NCBI RefSeq assembly: GCF_024347355.1
Contig: NZ_AP025467.1
Location: forward strand, 1-64,000
Origin: Vibrio chagasii
GTDB lineage: Bacteria; Pseudomonadota; Gammaproteobacteria; Enterobacterales; Vibrionaceae
Direction of reading: 5' to 3'
DNA: 64,000 bases
Positions 1-9,402 of the stretch are shown piece after piece (positions within the stretch are counted from its first letter, which is position 1; each line of letters opens with the position of its first letter). The notes under the pieces are model-generated. The model did no database searches and had not been told where the DNA came from. It worked only from the letters and a program-made list of their open reading frames with translations. The position numbers were made by a program, and so were the translations under genes.

Positions 1-1436
1 TTACTTATTCAGCATTACCCGAGCCAATTTCCGCATTCTCTAGTCTTGTTTCAATGTTTAGTGAGACCGACTACCACGAAGAGCAATTGAGTACATACTG
101 GGGTGAACAATACAGTGGTGCCTCTGCTGGCAAACACAGTATTCAGCAAGCTAGAGAAATTGCTACAAATAGCTCAAACGTGCGAGTGGGCATTGTTGAT
201 GGCGGGTTCGTCAATACACCTGATGTTCAATATTCTGAAGGTTATAGCTTTATTTCGTCAGAAGGGTATTCAGCGATCTATGAATCTCCTGAGTCAGACA
301 GGGGGCTGCATTGCGACACGGGCCATGGTAACGCAGTAGCAAGTCTTATCGCTGCAAACCCACAAGGTAATGGAATTAAAGGCGTATCGGACGCAACGCT
401 GGTAGCTGCCAGAGCTTTAAAATGTGAGGCTTTGGATATTAATGATGTAGCTGACGCTGTGAAATGGCTAAGCGGAGAGCCAGTATCAGGTGTACCACTA
501 ATTTCAGAACCCGTTGATGTTATAAACATGTCGTTATATTGGGGAAATTTTTGTACTGGACCAATTTCTGATGCTATAGACACGGCACTTAACAAAGGTA
601 TTTCGATTGTTACCTCTTTAGGGAATTCTTCGTCGAACATTAATATTGCCACTCCTAATGATTGCCCTGGAGTAATTTCAGTTGGTTCGAACTCTTTAGA
701 TGGTTTTAAAACACCAATGTCTGATTACGGAGTATATAGCGACATATTTGCTCATGGTGAATCAGTGACCATCCCAACATTAGTTGATGAAGATAATGAT
801 GGCGAATATGACTGGGTATCCGGAACTGGAACCAGCCTTGCAGCACCATTAGTTACGGGCACTATTGCTCTTATGTTGGGTGAAAACCCTAGCTTAACGC
901 CAACCCAAATTAATGTGATTTTGAAAAGTACTTCGGGTGAAGCAACGGCTTCCAACCTATACACTGGTACTGAGACTGTAAGTAGCAAATACTCATGCGA
1001 TAACGGTGTGTGTGGGTATGGTATTCTTAACAGCTTAGCGGCTGTTAATGAATCAATAGCAATTCGTGACAGTGGATTAGCAGTAAAAAACCCACTAGAG
1101 GGGGAGTGTGACGTACAGTTTTATCTAGATACAGTTGGTAATTCTGTTGATATTTGTTCGATGGCAGAGTTCAAAATTAAAGCTAATGTTGAAACTGATA
1201 ACACAAAAATTGAAGTGTATAGCGGCAACGATTTAAGTATTTTAAAAGCATCTACAGCAACATTTATTGGCGAATCGACTTCAGGTAAATATCTGTTAGA
1301 TTCATTGTCAGATGGGACCAAATACGGCTTTAGAATCTGTGAAAAAAATTATGTTGGAGATTACGTGTGTTGGACTGATGAACTAACTCCACTTAATGCA
1401 GAGAATCTTTCAAAACCTACTGCATGTAATCAATAA
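1..1436 (+). CDS. Subtilisin-like (S8) serine protease, 5' end cut off by window
   Basis: Secreted-type subtilase. Counting from the ATG at 54, the catalytic triad is visible as Asp49 in VGIVDGGF, His91 in DTGHGNAVASL and Ser261 in GTGTSLAAPLVTG, with an oxyanion Asn in VTSLGNSSSN. The C-terminal 120 residues are a separate domain of unknown type with paired cysteines. The reading frame stays open from 54 back to base 3 with no stop, and no signal peptide or obvious ribosome site precedes the ATG at 54. The real start therefore probably lies left of the window and the propeptide or signal sequence is missing here. The gene is followed by its own terminator and points into the helicase. Its role on a conjugative element is unknown; processing of a surface protein or plain cargo are both possible. 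Confidence 0.85.
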   Translation, partial: TYSALPEPISAFSSLVSMFSETDYHEEQLSTYWGEQYSGASAGKHSIQQAREIATNSSNVRVGIVDGGFVNTPDVQYSEGYSFISSEGYSAIYESPESDRGLHCDTGHGNAVASLIAANPQGNGIKGVSDATLVAARALKCEALDINDVADAVKWLSGEPVSGVPLISEPVDVINMSLYWGNFCTGPISDAIDTALNKGISIVTSLGNSSSNINIATPNDCPGVISVGSNSLDGFKTPMSDYGVYSDIFAHGESVTIPTLVDEDNDGEYDWVSGTGTSLAAPLVTGTIALMLGENPSLTPTQINVILKSTSGEATASNLYTGTETVSSKYSCDNGVCGYGILNSLAAVNESIAIRDSGLAVKNPLEGECDVQFYLDTVGNSVDICSMAEFKIKANVETDNTKIEVYSGNDLSILKASTATFIGESTSGKYLLDSLSDGTKYGFRICEKNYVGDYVCWTDELTPLNAENLSKPTACNQ

Positions 1437-1469
1437 CAAACAAATACAGCCTATATTCTGATTGAAAAT

Positions 1470-1495
1470 AAAGCGCCTTTAAGTGGCGCTTTTTT
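1470..1495 (+). terminator. Rho-independent terminator of the protease gene
   Basis: The arms AAGCGCC and GGCGCTT flank a short loop and are followed by a run of T. It sits 33 bases after the protease stop codon. Confidence 0.85.
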
Positions 1496-1524
1496 AATAT
1501 ATTAGTTTTCAAGGTGTATGTTTT

Positions 1525-1552
1525 CGTGCTATTATTACCATATATTAGCACG
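1525..1552 (+). promoter_or_regulatory. Inverted repeat and ATTACCATA motif upstream of helicase
   Basis: Perfect 7-bp arms CGTGCTA (1525-1531) and TAGCACG (1546-1552) enclose ATTACCATA (1534-1542). The same 9-mer occurs in the promoter regions of the 6408 helicase and the endonuclease I gene, so this is a candidate operator or shared promoter element. Confidence 0.5.
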
Positions 1553-1567
1553 CAATTGGTGGTTAAC

Positions 1568-3094
1568 GTGAAGCCTACAAATCAACAAAATGCAATAACT
1601 TGCAGACCTGTAGCAAAAGCTGTGATTAAGGCACTAGCGGGAACAGGGAAGACCTCTGTGCTCCGTATGCTAGCGAATAGATACTCCGAATTACGCTTTC
1701 TTTACATTGCATATAATCGGCCAATTGTTGATGAAGCAAATATGCCACCAAACTGCCTTTCTTTAACAGGGCACCAGCTCGCCTATAAATTTGTTGGCAA
1801 GTACTACTCGCATAAATTGTCTGACAACCTAAATATGGGGCTTATAAAAAACAAGCTAGGTTTATCTTGGGCTGATGCTAATTCTACCAAGATCACTTTG
1901 GAGAATTTCTTTTTTAGTCAAGATAAAGAAATTGAAAAGAAGCATGCCCCAGGAAGCACGAGAAACAGCCAAGCATTACTGATGCGAGCTAAGTACGTTT
2001 CTTTAGCAAATCAAGTCTGGAAAAGCATGAAGGATTTAGATGGTGAGTTCCCTATGACCCATGACGGGTATCTTAAGGGATTTTCAATTGCCGAGGTCGA
2101 TTTAAGTAGCCATTTCGATATTTTGCTGATTGATGAAGCTCAAGACCTTAACCCCGCTGTTAAGTCATTCATTGCGGCACAAAAGCACATGAAAACTTAT
2201 TACTGTGGTGATGATTCTCAGCAACTTTATCGCTATCGAGGTGCGGAAGATTCGCTTGCAGATGCCGAAAAAAATGGTGCTGAAGTCTTTTGGCTAACGC
2301 AGTCATTTCGCTTTAACGACTTAGTTGCAAAGTATGCCAATTCATTTTTATCGCAATTAAAAGTACCTGAAAAATTGAAGGGTACACCTAATGGAGTCGA
2401 GAATTCTATTGTCGATTCCATAGATAAACTAGATCAATCTCTGCCAGTCGCGTTTATCAACAGAACTATCCTAAGAACCATTGAAGTGGCCATTGAAGCT
2501 GAGCAACAAGGTAAAAAGGTAATGTGGATTGGAGGAATTGAAAAGTATCCTTTCAGCGAACTGTTTGATGTTTTGTACTTAAAACTTAATCAACGCTCCA
2601 ACATAAAAAGTCGAGACTTATTGAAAAGTTTTAAAAGCTTTGAAAGCTATCAAGAAGTCGCAAAACAGACTAATAGTTTAGATATGGCGCGTGTTTTAAG
2701 GCTGATAAAGAAATACGGTGAAGGTATATTCACGATTTACCAAAGGCTAAAAAAGTCCGAAGTTGTTGATAGAAGCATTGCAGAAGTCATAGTTGGCACC
2801 TGTCACAGAACTAAAGGCTTGGAGTTTCCACAAGTGGTATTAGGTTCTGATTTTGGCGACAGTAAGACTTTACTCTTAAAGAGCGAAGAAGAAATTAGAG
2901 ATGAGCTTAACTTAATGTATACCGCGATTACGCGCACACAAATCAGGTTGGTCACGTGTGACAAATTTGAATCCATAGTCCAGCTATCCCAGAACATCCT
3001 AGACCTTAAAAATACTAGAAAAGCTGCGAGTCAGAATCGAAGAGGTGGCAGATGCCGAAAACGTCAACGTGGTTACACTCGCAAAGCTGCTTAA
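1568..3094 (+). CDS. UvrD/Rep-like superfamily 1 DNA helicase (small)
   Basis: ATP-dependent SF1A DNA helicase of about 508 residues. Visible motifs: Walker A ALAGTGKTS near residue 25, motif II LLIDEAQDLNP, motif III CGDDSQQLYRYRG, motif VI MYTAITRTQ. I chose the GTG at 1568 because it begins directly before the Q-motif-like TNQQNAI. An upstream ATG at 1514 would add 18 hydrophobic residues and would place the 1525-1552 inverted repeat inside the gene. The protein is shorter than UvrD (about 720) and lacks much of the 2B region. The C-terminus is basic (RRGGRCRKRQRG), likely DNA binding. Its stop overlaps the convergent topB stop by four bases. A role in plasmid DNA processing or conjugation is inferred. 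Confidence 0.85.
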   Translation: MKPTNQQNAITCRPVAKAVIKALAGTGKTSVLRMLANRYSELRFLYIAYNRPIVDEANMPPNCLSLTGHQLAYKFVGKYYSHKLSDNLNMGLIKNKLGLSWADANSTKITLENFFFSQDKEIEKKHAPGSTRNSQALLMRAKYVSLANQVWKSMKDLDGEFPMTHDGYLKGFSIAEVDLSSHFDILLIDEAQDLNPAVKSFIAAQKHMKTYYCGDDSQQLYRYRGAEDSLADAEKNGAEVFWLTQSFRFNDLVAKYANSFLSQLKVPEKLKGTPNGVENSIVDSIDKLDQSLPVAFINRTILRTIEVAIEAEQQGKKVMWIGGIEKYPFSELFDVLYLKLNQRSNIKSRDLLKSFKSFESYQEVAKQTNSLDMARVLRLIKKYGEGIFTIYQRLKKSEVVDRSIAEVIVGTCHRTKGLEFPQVVLGSDFGDSKTLLLKSEEEIRDELNLMYTAITRTQIRLVTCDKFESIVQLSQNILDLKNTRKAASQNRRGGRCRKRQRGYTRKAA

Positions 3095-5694
3095 TTTTTT
3101 TGCTGCTTAAGCTTCTTTAACCTTAAAAGGGTTGTATCAGCTTCTGCTTTAGTTTTGATGTTGGAAAGTCCAACATTCACTTTTAGCTCGAGTGCGAGCT
3201 TTTGAATTGACTTAATGGTTGATTTTGGCACTGGTTGATGTTTCTTAGCTGCTGTTATGAATTCAGATAAACGTCTTGCATCAGTCAGTGCGTGAGTAGG
3301 AATAGAGAGACCGGTTTCATTAGCAAGCTGCTTAGCATATTTTATGGATCCTGGTGCGGGTGTAGATGGCACTTTTGAACCATGTAAGTTTATAAATTCA
3401 ATGGCTTTACCAAAATCTGTAGGTTTTAAAACTGGTGCTTCAATATTAAGTAGAGTAACGATTTGGTGAATCTTACGAACCATAGCTTTAGTTATGATCC
3501 ATGGGTTGCTATCTAGCCACTTCCTGCCATTAACTTCTGACACTAAAGCTTGCCTTGGAATTTGAATACCGAGACCTCTTTGCCTTTTAAGAAGCATTTC
3601 TTTTGTTTTTTGGCTCAGCGGCATATTTGGGTTAACGCTGTTTTTTGGAGTGTTGGCTAATAGATTTTCATTTAAGTACTTTATTAGTTTTTCAGTGGAT
3701 TCCAATTGTTGATCAATAAATGAAATGGATAACGATTTAGTTAACTCTGGGGCAGCACTAGCTATATCTTTTAGCTTCATTTCCCATTTTGCTGTAGTTC
3801 CTGGGCTTCTGTAGGCTTCTGGTACAGCCCTACATAGTTCTATACCTTTTTGTGAAATATCTAAATTACCCCCCTGTTTTAGAATGTAACCACGAAGTAA
3901 AATTGTAGCGATTTGAGAGGGCCTAGTTGCTGGAGTGCCGATTCCTTTTGACTCTCTAAGAGAGTTTCGTAGTTCGGGATCTGTTTCAAATTTAGCTGCA
4001 TGATACATCGCAAATAAAAGGCTAGCTTCAGTGTACAAAGGGGGCTTTTTAGTGACTGATTCCTTTAGATGAACGTCAGTTACTGATATTAGGTTCTTGA
4101 GCTCCGGACCAGAAAGTTCAACAACATCGTCAGTTATACTTTTCCCATTAAAATACTCCCAACCTAGCTCTACGCATGTACTTTTTTTCAGCTTAAATGT
4201 TGATACCGGTTCATCGAATAGTCCACGAGCATTTAAAGCTAGATAACCTTCTTGGACGAAATACTTTGAGGGAGGCAGATGGGCTTGTAGATAATGTGTA
4301 GTTATTTTTTCAAATACTTCGAGTTCAAGTCCCGATAGAGTGCCAGGCTTTGGAACTACCACTGGGTGAAGGGCATCGTGAGCTTTTTTTGATGATGTAT
4401 AAAACTTAGGCTTAAATGAAGGGTGATTTTCATTATTGTTCGTGTGTATCGATTTTACAGCCAATGCCATCTGTCCAAATTGTTGCCACGTTGATAGCTC
4501 TGAACAAAGCGTCGAAAGCGAATGTTGGTTGTATAGATCTTCGCTTAGTTCTGACTCTTCTGTTCTTGGATATGAGGTGTAACCCTTTTCATACAGTCGT
4601 TGACCAGCCGCCAACACTTCAATTGCACTGGCACTGCTTATAAGGCTTTGCAATTTAGTCATAGACAGAGGTTTTGGAGGAGAACTTTGCGTGTAAGATT
4701 CTTTAACATCAATATCCACGATAGATGATGACTGAATCCGATGAATGAAGCTTTGCATCTTTTCTTCTGAAGTGAATAAAGGTGTAGGTTTATGGCTTTT
4801 ACTTAGAGTATCAATTTCTTCATCAGTCATTGAAGCATCGATCATACTGGCAAAGTTACGCTCATCCCATTTGACTCCTTCAATGGGAGTACCATAAAGG
4901 TCATCAGGTATTTGAGGCGAATATTTAGCTTGAAATGACAAAGATGATTGAGCCAGTAGATTGACTACAGGTTTATAGTGCGTAGTCGGTGTGAATGTTT
5001 GCCTCTCAATATATCTGCTATTCACAATAGCAACACACGTTGTTTGTACTCGACCTACAGATGTTGTCGACTCCTTGTAACTTCCTGTGCCTAAATGGCG
5101 TCCCAATGCGCCTCTTCTTGCGTAATAGGTATATGTGGAGGTTAACACCATTGAACCATAGTCACCCATTGTGCGGGCCAAACCAGAATAATACTCACCA
5201 TTATAATTGCTGGCACATTTTTTCTCTTGAAACGCTTGAACGATAGCTTCGCTTGTTAAACCTCTTGAAAGCCAAACCCTCTCGAGCTTTCCTTGGTATC
5301 CAATGAACTCAAGTATTGATCGGTAAATCAATTCACCTTCTCTGTCTGGATCGGTAGCGCCGATTACAATCTCCGCATCGTCAATATACTTCTTGAGCAA
5401 GTTAATTCTTTCAGATGGTTTACGAGGTGGTGCATAGTCAGTGGCAGGTAAGTCAGGGCAGGCTACAAATGGTACTGAACGAGGGATTTTTTCATGCGTT
5501 TTAGGATCATCCCAGCTGAAATTACAGATTTGATTTTCTGGGGGAGAAAGCTTAACTAGGTGGCCAGAAGCAGCCCAAAGGACTGTATGAGCGCCTTGGT
5601 ATACTCCCTGGTAAACACCACCTTGTTTGGTTAGGTTTAGAGCTTGAGCAATAGATTCTGCTTGTGAGCTTTTTTCTGCAATAACTACGTACAT
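3091..5694 (-). CDS. topB: DNA topoisomerase III with C-terminal repeats
   Basis: Type IA topoisomerase that passes single strands and decatenates DNA. An N-terminal Toprim domain (VVIAEKSSQAESIAQAL, then GATDPDREGELIY with the acidic triad) is followed by the active-site tyrosine region GYTSYPRTEESEL and the conserved GIGTPATRPSQI. At 867 residues it is longer than chromosomal TopB (about 650). The extra C-terminal 190 residues carry no zinc fingers. They form roughly four repeats of about 40 residues, each with a helix followed by a pattern like GLSIPTHAL. Plasmid-borne topoisomerase III copies are common on conjugative elements such as IncP (TraE). It lies three bases upstream of nothing else on its strand but directly follows the transglycosylase gene, so the two are probably co-transcribed. 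Confidence 0.93.
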   Translation of the reverse strand: MYVVIAEKSSQAESIAQALNLTKQGGVYQGVYQGAHTVLWAASGHLVKLSPPENQICNFSWDDPKTHEKIPRSVPFVACPDLPATDYAPPRKPSERINLLKKYIDDAEIVIGATDPDREGELIYRSILEFIGYQGKLERVWLSRGLTSEAIVQAFQEKKCASNYNGEYYSGLARTMGDYGSMVLTSTYTYYARRGALGRHLGTGSYKESTTSVGRVQTTCVAIVNSRYIERQTFTPTTHYKPVVNLLAQSSLSFQAKYSPQIPDDLYGTPIEGVKWDERNFASMIDASMTDEEIDTLSKSHKPTPLFTSEEKMQSFIHRIQSSSIVDIDVKESYTQSSPPKPLSMTKLQSLISSASAIEVLAAGQRLYEKGYTSYPRTEESELSEDLYNQHSLSTLCSELSTWQQFGQMALAVKSIHTNNNENHPSFKPKFYTSSKKAHDALHPVVVPKPGTLSGLELEVFEKITTHYLQAHLPPSKYFVQEGYLALNARGLFDEPVSTFKLKKSTCVELGWEYFNGKSITDDVVELSGPELKNLISVTDVHLKESVTKKPPLYTEASLLFAMYHAAKFETDPELRNSLRESKGIGTPATRPSQIATILLRGYILKQGGNLDISQKGIELCRAVPEAYRSPGTTAKWEMKLKDIASAAPELTKSLSISFIDQQLESTEKLIKYLNENLLANTPKNSVNPNMPLSQKTKEMLLKRQRGLGIQIPRQALVSEVNGRKWLDSNPWIITKAMVRKIHQIVTLLNIEAPVLKPTDFGKAIEFINLHGSKVPSTPAPGSIKYAKQLANETGLSIPTHALTDARRLSEFITAAKKHQPVPKSTIKSIQKLALELKVNVGLSNIKTKAEADTTLLRLKKLKQQKN

Positions 5695-5697
5695 AAC

Positions 5698-6291
5698 TTA
5701 CCTAATTGTTAATATTTGAGATTTGAGCCATTGCCCATATTCTTTTTCAATGTTTTGGTAATGACCAAAGGCTTTGAAGCGGTATTGGTAATGAAATGTC
5801 TTGTTGTCTTTTGTCGCGTATCGATGGTAATTAGCTATACCTTCAATCACATTATCTGTTTGAGCGAGCCTCCTTGATAAGATAACCCCCGCAACAAATA
5901 GGTTTGCGCATACGTCATCCCTCACATCATCCCAATTCAACTGAACTCCGACTTTCCTGAACTCTTCATCCCAAACTTTCGGATTGACCTGAGCAATACC
6001 CAGATCACTAGAGTTATTGTTTGCCTCTTGCTGGGCACCAGGCCAGCCATTTTCTGAGCGCATTACGGTGCGTAATGTCTTTGGATCTATGTTATTTAAG
6101 TGGCTTGCTATCAGAGTACACTCTTCAATTTCGCCTTTATGGTTTAACAAGATCTGTCGCTTGCTATCCCAAGGCATAGCTTTATACAAGCCAGTATCAC
6201 CATTTATAATCACGTGTTCGTAATAAGAACGCTCAGGCTCTACCATTTCATTGAGTGCATCTAGCGCTGTAACGTCTAAAAATTCGAACAT
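5698..6291 (-). CDS. Lytic transglycosylase-like (SLT domain) protein
   Basis: Probable peptidoglycan-cutting enzyme helping the secretion channel cross the wall. The SLT signature is visible: catalytic Glu in MRSENGWPG, then SDLGIAQVNP, then a Tyr-containing AGVILSRRLAQ to IANYHRY stretch. I prefer the inner start at 6291 because the sequence GGAGG lies four bases before that ATG, whereas the ATG at 6309 has no ribosome site. No signal peptide is seen from either start, so export would have to be through the secretion apparatus or the protein acts from the cytoplasmic side. It is four bases upstream of topB on the same strand and divergent from the 6408 helicase. VirB1-like proteins are the functional analogues. 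Confidence 0.8.
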   Translation of the reverse strand: MFEFLDVTALDALNEMVEPERSYYEHVIINGDTGLYKAMPWDSKRQILLNHKGEIEECTLIASHLNNIDPKTLRTVMRSENGWPGAQQEANNNSSDLGIAQVNPKVWDEEFRKVGVQLNWDDVRDDVCANLFVAGVILSRRLAQTDNVIEGIANYHRYATKDNKTFHYQYRFKAFGHYQNIEKEYGQWLKSQILTIR

Positions 6292-6352
6292 ATATCCTCC
6301 ATCGGCCATCTATAAAATATATCATTTGTGTATAATAAACAATAAACGGGAG

Positions 6353-6381
6353 TTGACATTTGGCCCTGGTTTAATTACCAT
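6353..6381 (+). promoter_or_regulatory. Sigma-70 promoter of the 6408 helicase
   Basis: TTGACA at 6353-6358 and TACCAT at 6376-6381 are separated by 17 bases. The -10 element is part of TTAATTACCATAA, identical over 13 bases to a site before endonuclease I. Confidence 0.65.
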
Positions 6382-6407
6382 AAACTAACACTAGATGAGG
6401 TTTACAA

Positions 6408-8666
6408 ATGAAATTGACGCAAAGCCAAAGACAGGCTGTACACAGTAATGGTGTGCCAACAATGATTAACGCAGGTGCAGGCAGCGGTAAAACACGTGTG
6501 ATTGTTGAAAAGGCAGGTAACCTGATTGATGGTGGCATGCCACCTGAGAGGCTTTGTGCTATTACATTTACAAAAAAAGCAGCCGCGGAAATGCTTGAAA
6601 GATTGTACCAAAGGGTAGGAATTCAAGCATATAAGTCAGTTATTTGTAACTGGCATTCTTTTGCTCTTAATCAAGTGCTTAAACCTGCAATGACAAAGAA
6701 ACACCCGTATTTTGTGAAGTCTGGGTATACATCAAACGATCTGGTAATTCTTGATGAATCTGAATCGTTCACACTAATCAACGAAGCTGCTAACAAAGTC
6801 TTGTCAAAATCAGATCTAGAGTACCTAAAAGAAAATGGTGGTGTGCAGAACGTTCAAAGAGTGATCAGCTTTGCTCTTGCATTTGGTCGAGGGCCAAAGG
6901 CTGAATACCATCATCAGATGGATGCTTGGAAAGGTAAGGAGGTAGCTCAGGTTGAAAGAGATATCTTTCAATTTAGCATACTTATTTGGCAGGCATACTA
7001 TAAAAGGTTAGTAGAGCTGAACGCTGTAGATTACGACCACATCTTGATACATGCCGTTAAGATATTATCAATTGATGCCAAGTTTAGAAGCTGGATACAA
7101 CATCATTTTTTAGCTGTGCTCGCAGATGAGCATCAAGACGCAAACCCGATTCAAGGGCTTTTACTAAAACTTATTGTTGGTGATGGTAAAAACTTAACAA
7201 TGGTTGGCGATGAAAAACAGTCTATTTACGGTTTTCGTGCTGCTGATGTTGGGCAGCTGCTGAATGCATGTACTGATTACGAAGGTATGAATATCATACA
7301 TATGGCTGAAAATTTCCGATCTTCATCTGAAATTGTATCGGTTGCAAACGCAATCTCTACTTTGATGGATAAGTCTCAGAAAGTGACCGATGGTCAAATG
7401 ATTGCTAAATCTGGAGTAAGTGGAACAAAACCATTTGCTAGGCGATTTACCAATGACAATTCCGAAGCAGAGTATACCGCTAAAGAGATAAACTCATTGA
7501 TTCAGAGTGGTGAGTATATTGGCCGAGATATCGCCATTTTATATAGGGCGAAGAATATAAAGCACTCGATTGAAGAGCATTTATTGAAACTCGGAGTTGA
7601 TTACCAAGTTATAGGTGATAAAGATTTTTTTGACGCCAAAGAAGTTAAGGATTGGATGGCTTTTTTAAGGTTTTGTGCAAATGAAAAAGACGTAATGGCA
7701 GCATCAAGGGTAATCGATGGCTCTTACATTAAAAGCCGAGGTGTCACCATGAGGCAAAAGCTAATTGATACCGGTATGTCTCCAATTGATTATTGCAAGT
7801 TCATGACAACTCAAGGCACCGCAAAATCTGAAGCAAAGAAACAAGGCTTTAAAGATTTAATTGAGTTCCATGAGACAATTAAAGAAGTGTTATCAGAGAG
7901 CGGCTCTATCGATGATATTGATAAGCTTAGAAACTATGAACTCTCAAATGAGGAACTTCAAGAGTTATGGGCTGAGATATTGGTGGGAATTGAAAACGCG
8001 CTATTGACTATATGGCAAGCGTTATTCAAGCCTAAATGCATCGCTGAAGCTAAGAAAAAATATAAAACGGACACTGAGACAGCCGAGGTACTAAGCGAAG
8101 TTACAACACGCGAAAATAACGTGAAAACATTAAATGCTAGGCTGTTCAAGTATACCGAGCAGCACGGCCACTTATTAGATTGCATTAAAGAATTAAATCT
8201 CCTTGTTGATTCTGGAGATCACCAAGCAAATTCGGTTCAGTTAATGACCGAGCATTCAAGTAAAGGGCTAGAGTTCAAACGCGTATATGTCATAGGCTGC
8301 GAGGATGAAGCTCACTTTAAAGGCACTGAACAAGATGATGTACACGAAGAGTTAAGGTTATTTTTTGTTGCCGCAACTAGGGCGGAATCTGACTTGATAT
8401 TTAGCTGTGCATCAAAACGATTAGTTTTCGGAAATACAGTACCTCGCCAACCTCTAAGGTTCTTAGTATCAATACCACCAGAGCTATTAAATTGGCAAGA
8501 TTTTTCACAGTCTTATGGGGTAAACAGAAACTCTTACCAAAGTGCAGCGGATAGAGGCCAGTTTAATGGGAGTAACCCCATCGATCGCCTTAGAGAAGGC
8601 TATTATGTAGAGCCTGATCTATCAGTGGTGACAACGGCCAAGCGAATTGAGGGGTTTAAAATTTAA
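6408..8666 (+). CDS. UvrD/PcrA-like superfamily 1 DNA helicase
   Basis: Full-length SF1A 3'-5' helicase of 752 residues. Q motif LTQSQRQAV at the N-terminus, Walker A AGAGSGKT (residues 22-29), motif Ia ITFTKKAAAEM, motif II LADEHQDANP, motif III VGDEKQSIYGFRAADV, motif V QLMTEHSSKGLEFKRV and motif VI FFVAATRAESDL. The DEHQ form of motif II is within the family range. The stop codon abuts the stop of the convergent tfoX-like gene with no gap. This is the second SF1 helicase within 7 kb, alongside topoisomerase III, which suggests a strand-unwinding and decatenation set serving element transfer or replication. Which step each helicase serves cannot be told from sequence. Confidence 0.9.
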   Translation: MKLTQSQRQAVHSNGVPTMINAGAGSGKTRVIVEKAGNLIDGGMPPERLCAITFTKKAAAEMLERLYQRVGIQAYKSVICNWHSFALNQVLKPAMTKKHPYFVKSGYTSNDLVILDESESFTLINEAANKVLSKSDLEYLKENGGVQNVQRVISFALAFGRGPKAEYHHQMDAWKGKEVAQVERDIFQFSILIWQAYYKRLVELNAVDYDHILIHAVKILSIDAKFRSWIQHHFLAVLADEHQDANPIQGLLLKLIVGDGKNLTMVGDEKQSIYGFRAADVGQLLNACTDYEGMNIIHMAENFRSSSEIVSVANAISTLMDKSQKVTDGQMIAKSGVSGTKPFARRFTNDNSEAEYTAKEINSLIQSGEYIGRDIAILYRAKNIKHSIEEHLLKLGVDYQVIGDKDFFDAKEVKDWMAFLRFCANEKDVMAASRVIDGSYIKSRGVTMRQKLIDTGMSPIDYCKFMTTQGTAKSEAKKQGFKDLIEFHETIKEVLSESGSIDDIDKLRNYELSNEELQELWAEILVGIENALLTIWQALFKPKCIAEAKKKYKTDTETAEVLSEVTTRENNVKTLNARLFKYTEQHGHLLDCIKELNLLVDSGDHQANSVQLMTEHSSKGLEFKRVYVIGCEDEAHFKGTEQDDVHEELRLFFVAATRAESDLIFSCASKRLVFGNTVPRQPLRFLVSIPPELLNWQDFSQSYGVNRNSYQSAADRGQFNGSNPIDRLREGYYVEPDLSVVTTAKRIEGFKI

Positions 8667-9398
8667 TTAGACTTCTGAGTTGAGGTGATCTTCAAATTCA
8701 AGATAATTGTCAACCAACATGGTTTTTTCAATTTGACTCAGATCTAAGTAGAAACGACTATTCAGAGCCCCATATATTCTGTAAAGAACGGAGTAGGTTA
8801 GCTTCTGGTTCTTCTGCTTCATTTTAAAAAATGCTCTGTATGGTCCTAATTCTTCAAGTTCTCTGTCTGTATTGATGTTAAGGTCTTTGAGGATTCCAAC
8901 ATGTTTGCTATTAAAGTTAGGTAGGAAATCGATAGGCTTAGAGTCGATGCTGTCAAAGTCAATAGTAGCCAAATAACTCAGTATCCTATTTACGATTTCT
9001 AACACGGTAATGTGATCGGCACCATTTACACAATACCTTAGAGCATTAGGCATTAAGCGAGATGTTCTGTCACGTTGAAGCCTTGTTTTTCGCGGTGTGA
9101 ATGTAAATTGATCTAATAACGCTTTTAGTTCATCGTGTATCTGATTAGGCACGTAAACCGTAAGATCATGCGAATATTGAGACGCCACCAAAATCCCCTT
9201 GAATACATAATTACTCTTTCCAAATACCTGCTGACTTTGTAAGTGTTTTACTTTACGCAAAAGGTCCTCGTAGTGCTGTTTCTTAGCGCTGTTTGCCTCG
9301 ATATGAGTAGGTTCTTTAGCTTTATTGGAATGTAATTGCTTTAATCGCAATGCAGCTGGTCCCGTCATAATATTTAATAAAGAATGTATACCTTTCAT
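8667..9398 (-). CDS. TfoX/Sxy-family protein
   Basis: Resembles TfoX/Sxy, the regulator of natural competence in Vibrio and Haemophilus. Residues about 47-150 match the N-terminal TfoX domain (SQQVFGKSNYVFKGI aligned with the family's SRSMFGGFGLF, then DLTVYVPNQ). Residues about 165-235 match the C-terminal helix-hairpin-helix-like domain (LPNFNSKHVGILKDLNI, then LEELGPYRAFFKMK, then LLYALEGAL replaced by VLYRIYGALNSRFY). A basic 45-residue N-terminal extension is extra; the total is 243 residues against about 200 for Vibrio TfoX. It is the last gene of the DotI-type operon, four bases after its neighbour. It may regulate transfer genes, influence host competence, or serve a structural purpose. 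The family assignment is fairly firm; the role is inferred. Confidence 0.72.
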   Translation of the reverse strand: MKGIHSLLNIMTGPAALRLKQLHSNKAKEPTHIEANSAKKQHYEDLLRKVKHLQSQQVFGKSNYVFKGILVASQYSHDLTVYVPNQIHDELKALLDQFTFTPRKTRLQRDRTSRLMPNALRYCVNGADHITVLEIVNRILSYLATIDFDSIDSKPIDFLPNFNSKHVGILKDLNINTDRELEELGPYRAFFKMKQKNQKLTYSVLYRIYGALNSRFYLDLSQIEKTMLVDNYLEFEDHLNSEV

Positions 9399-9402
9399 TG
9401 TA

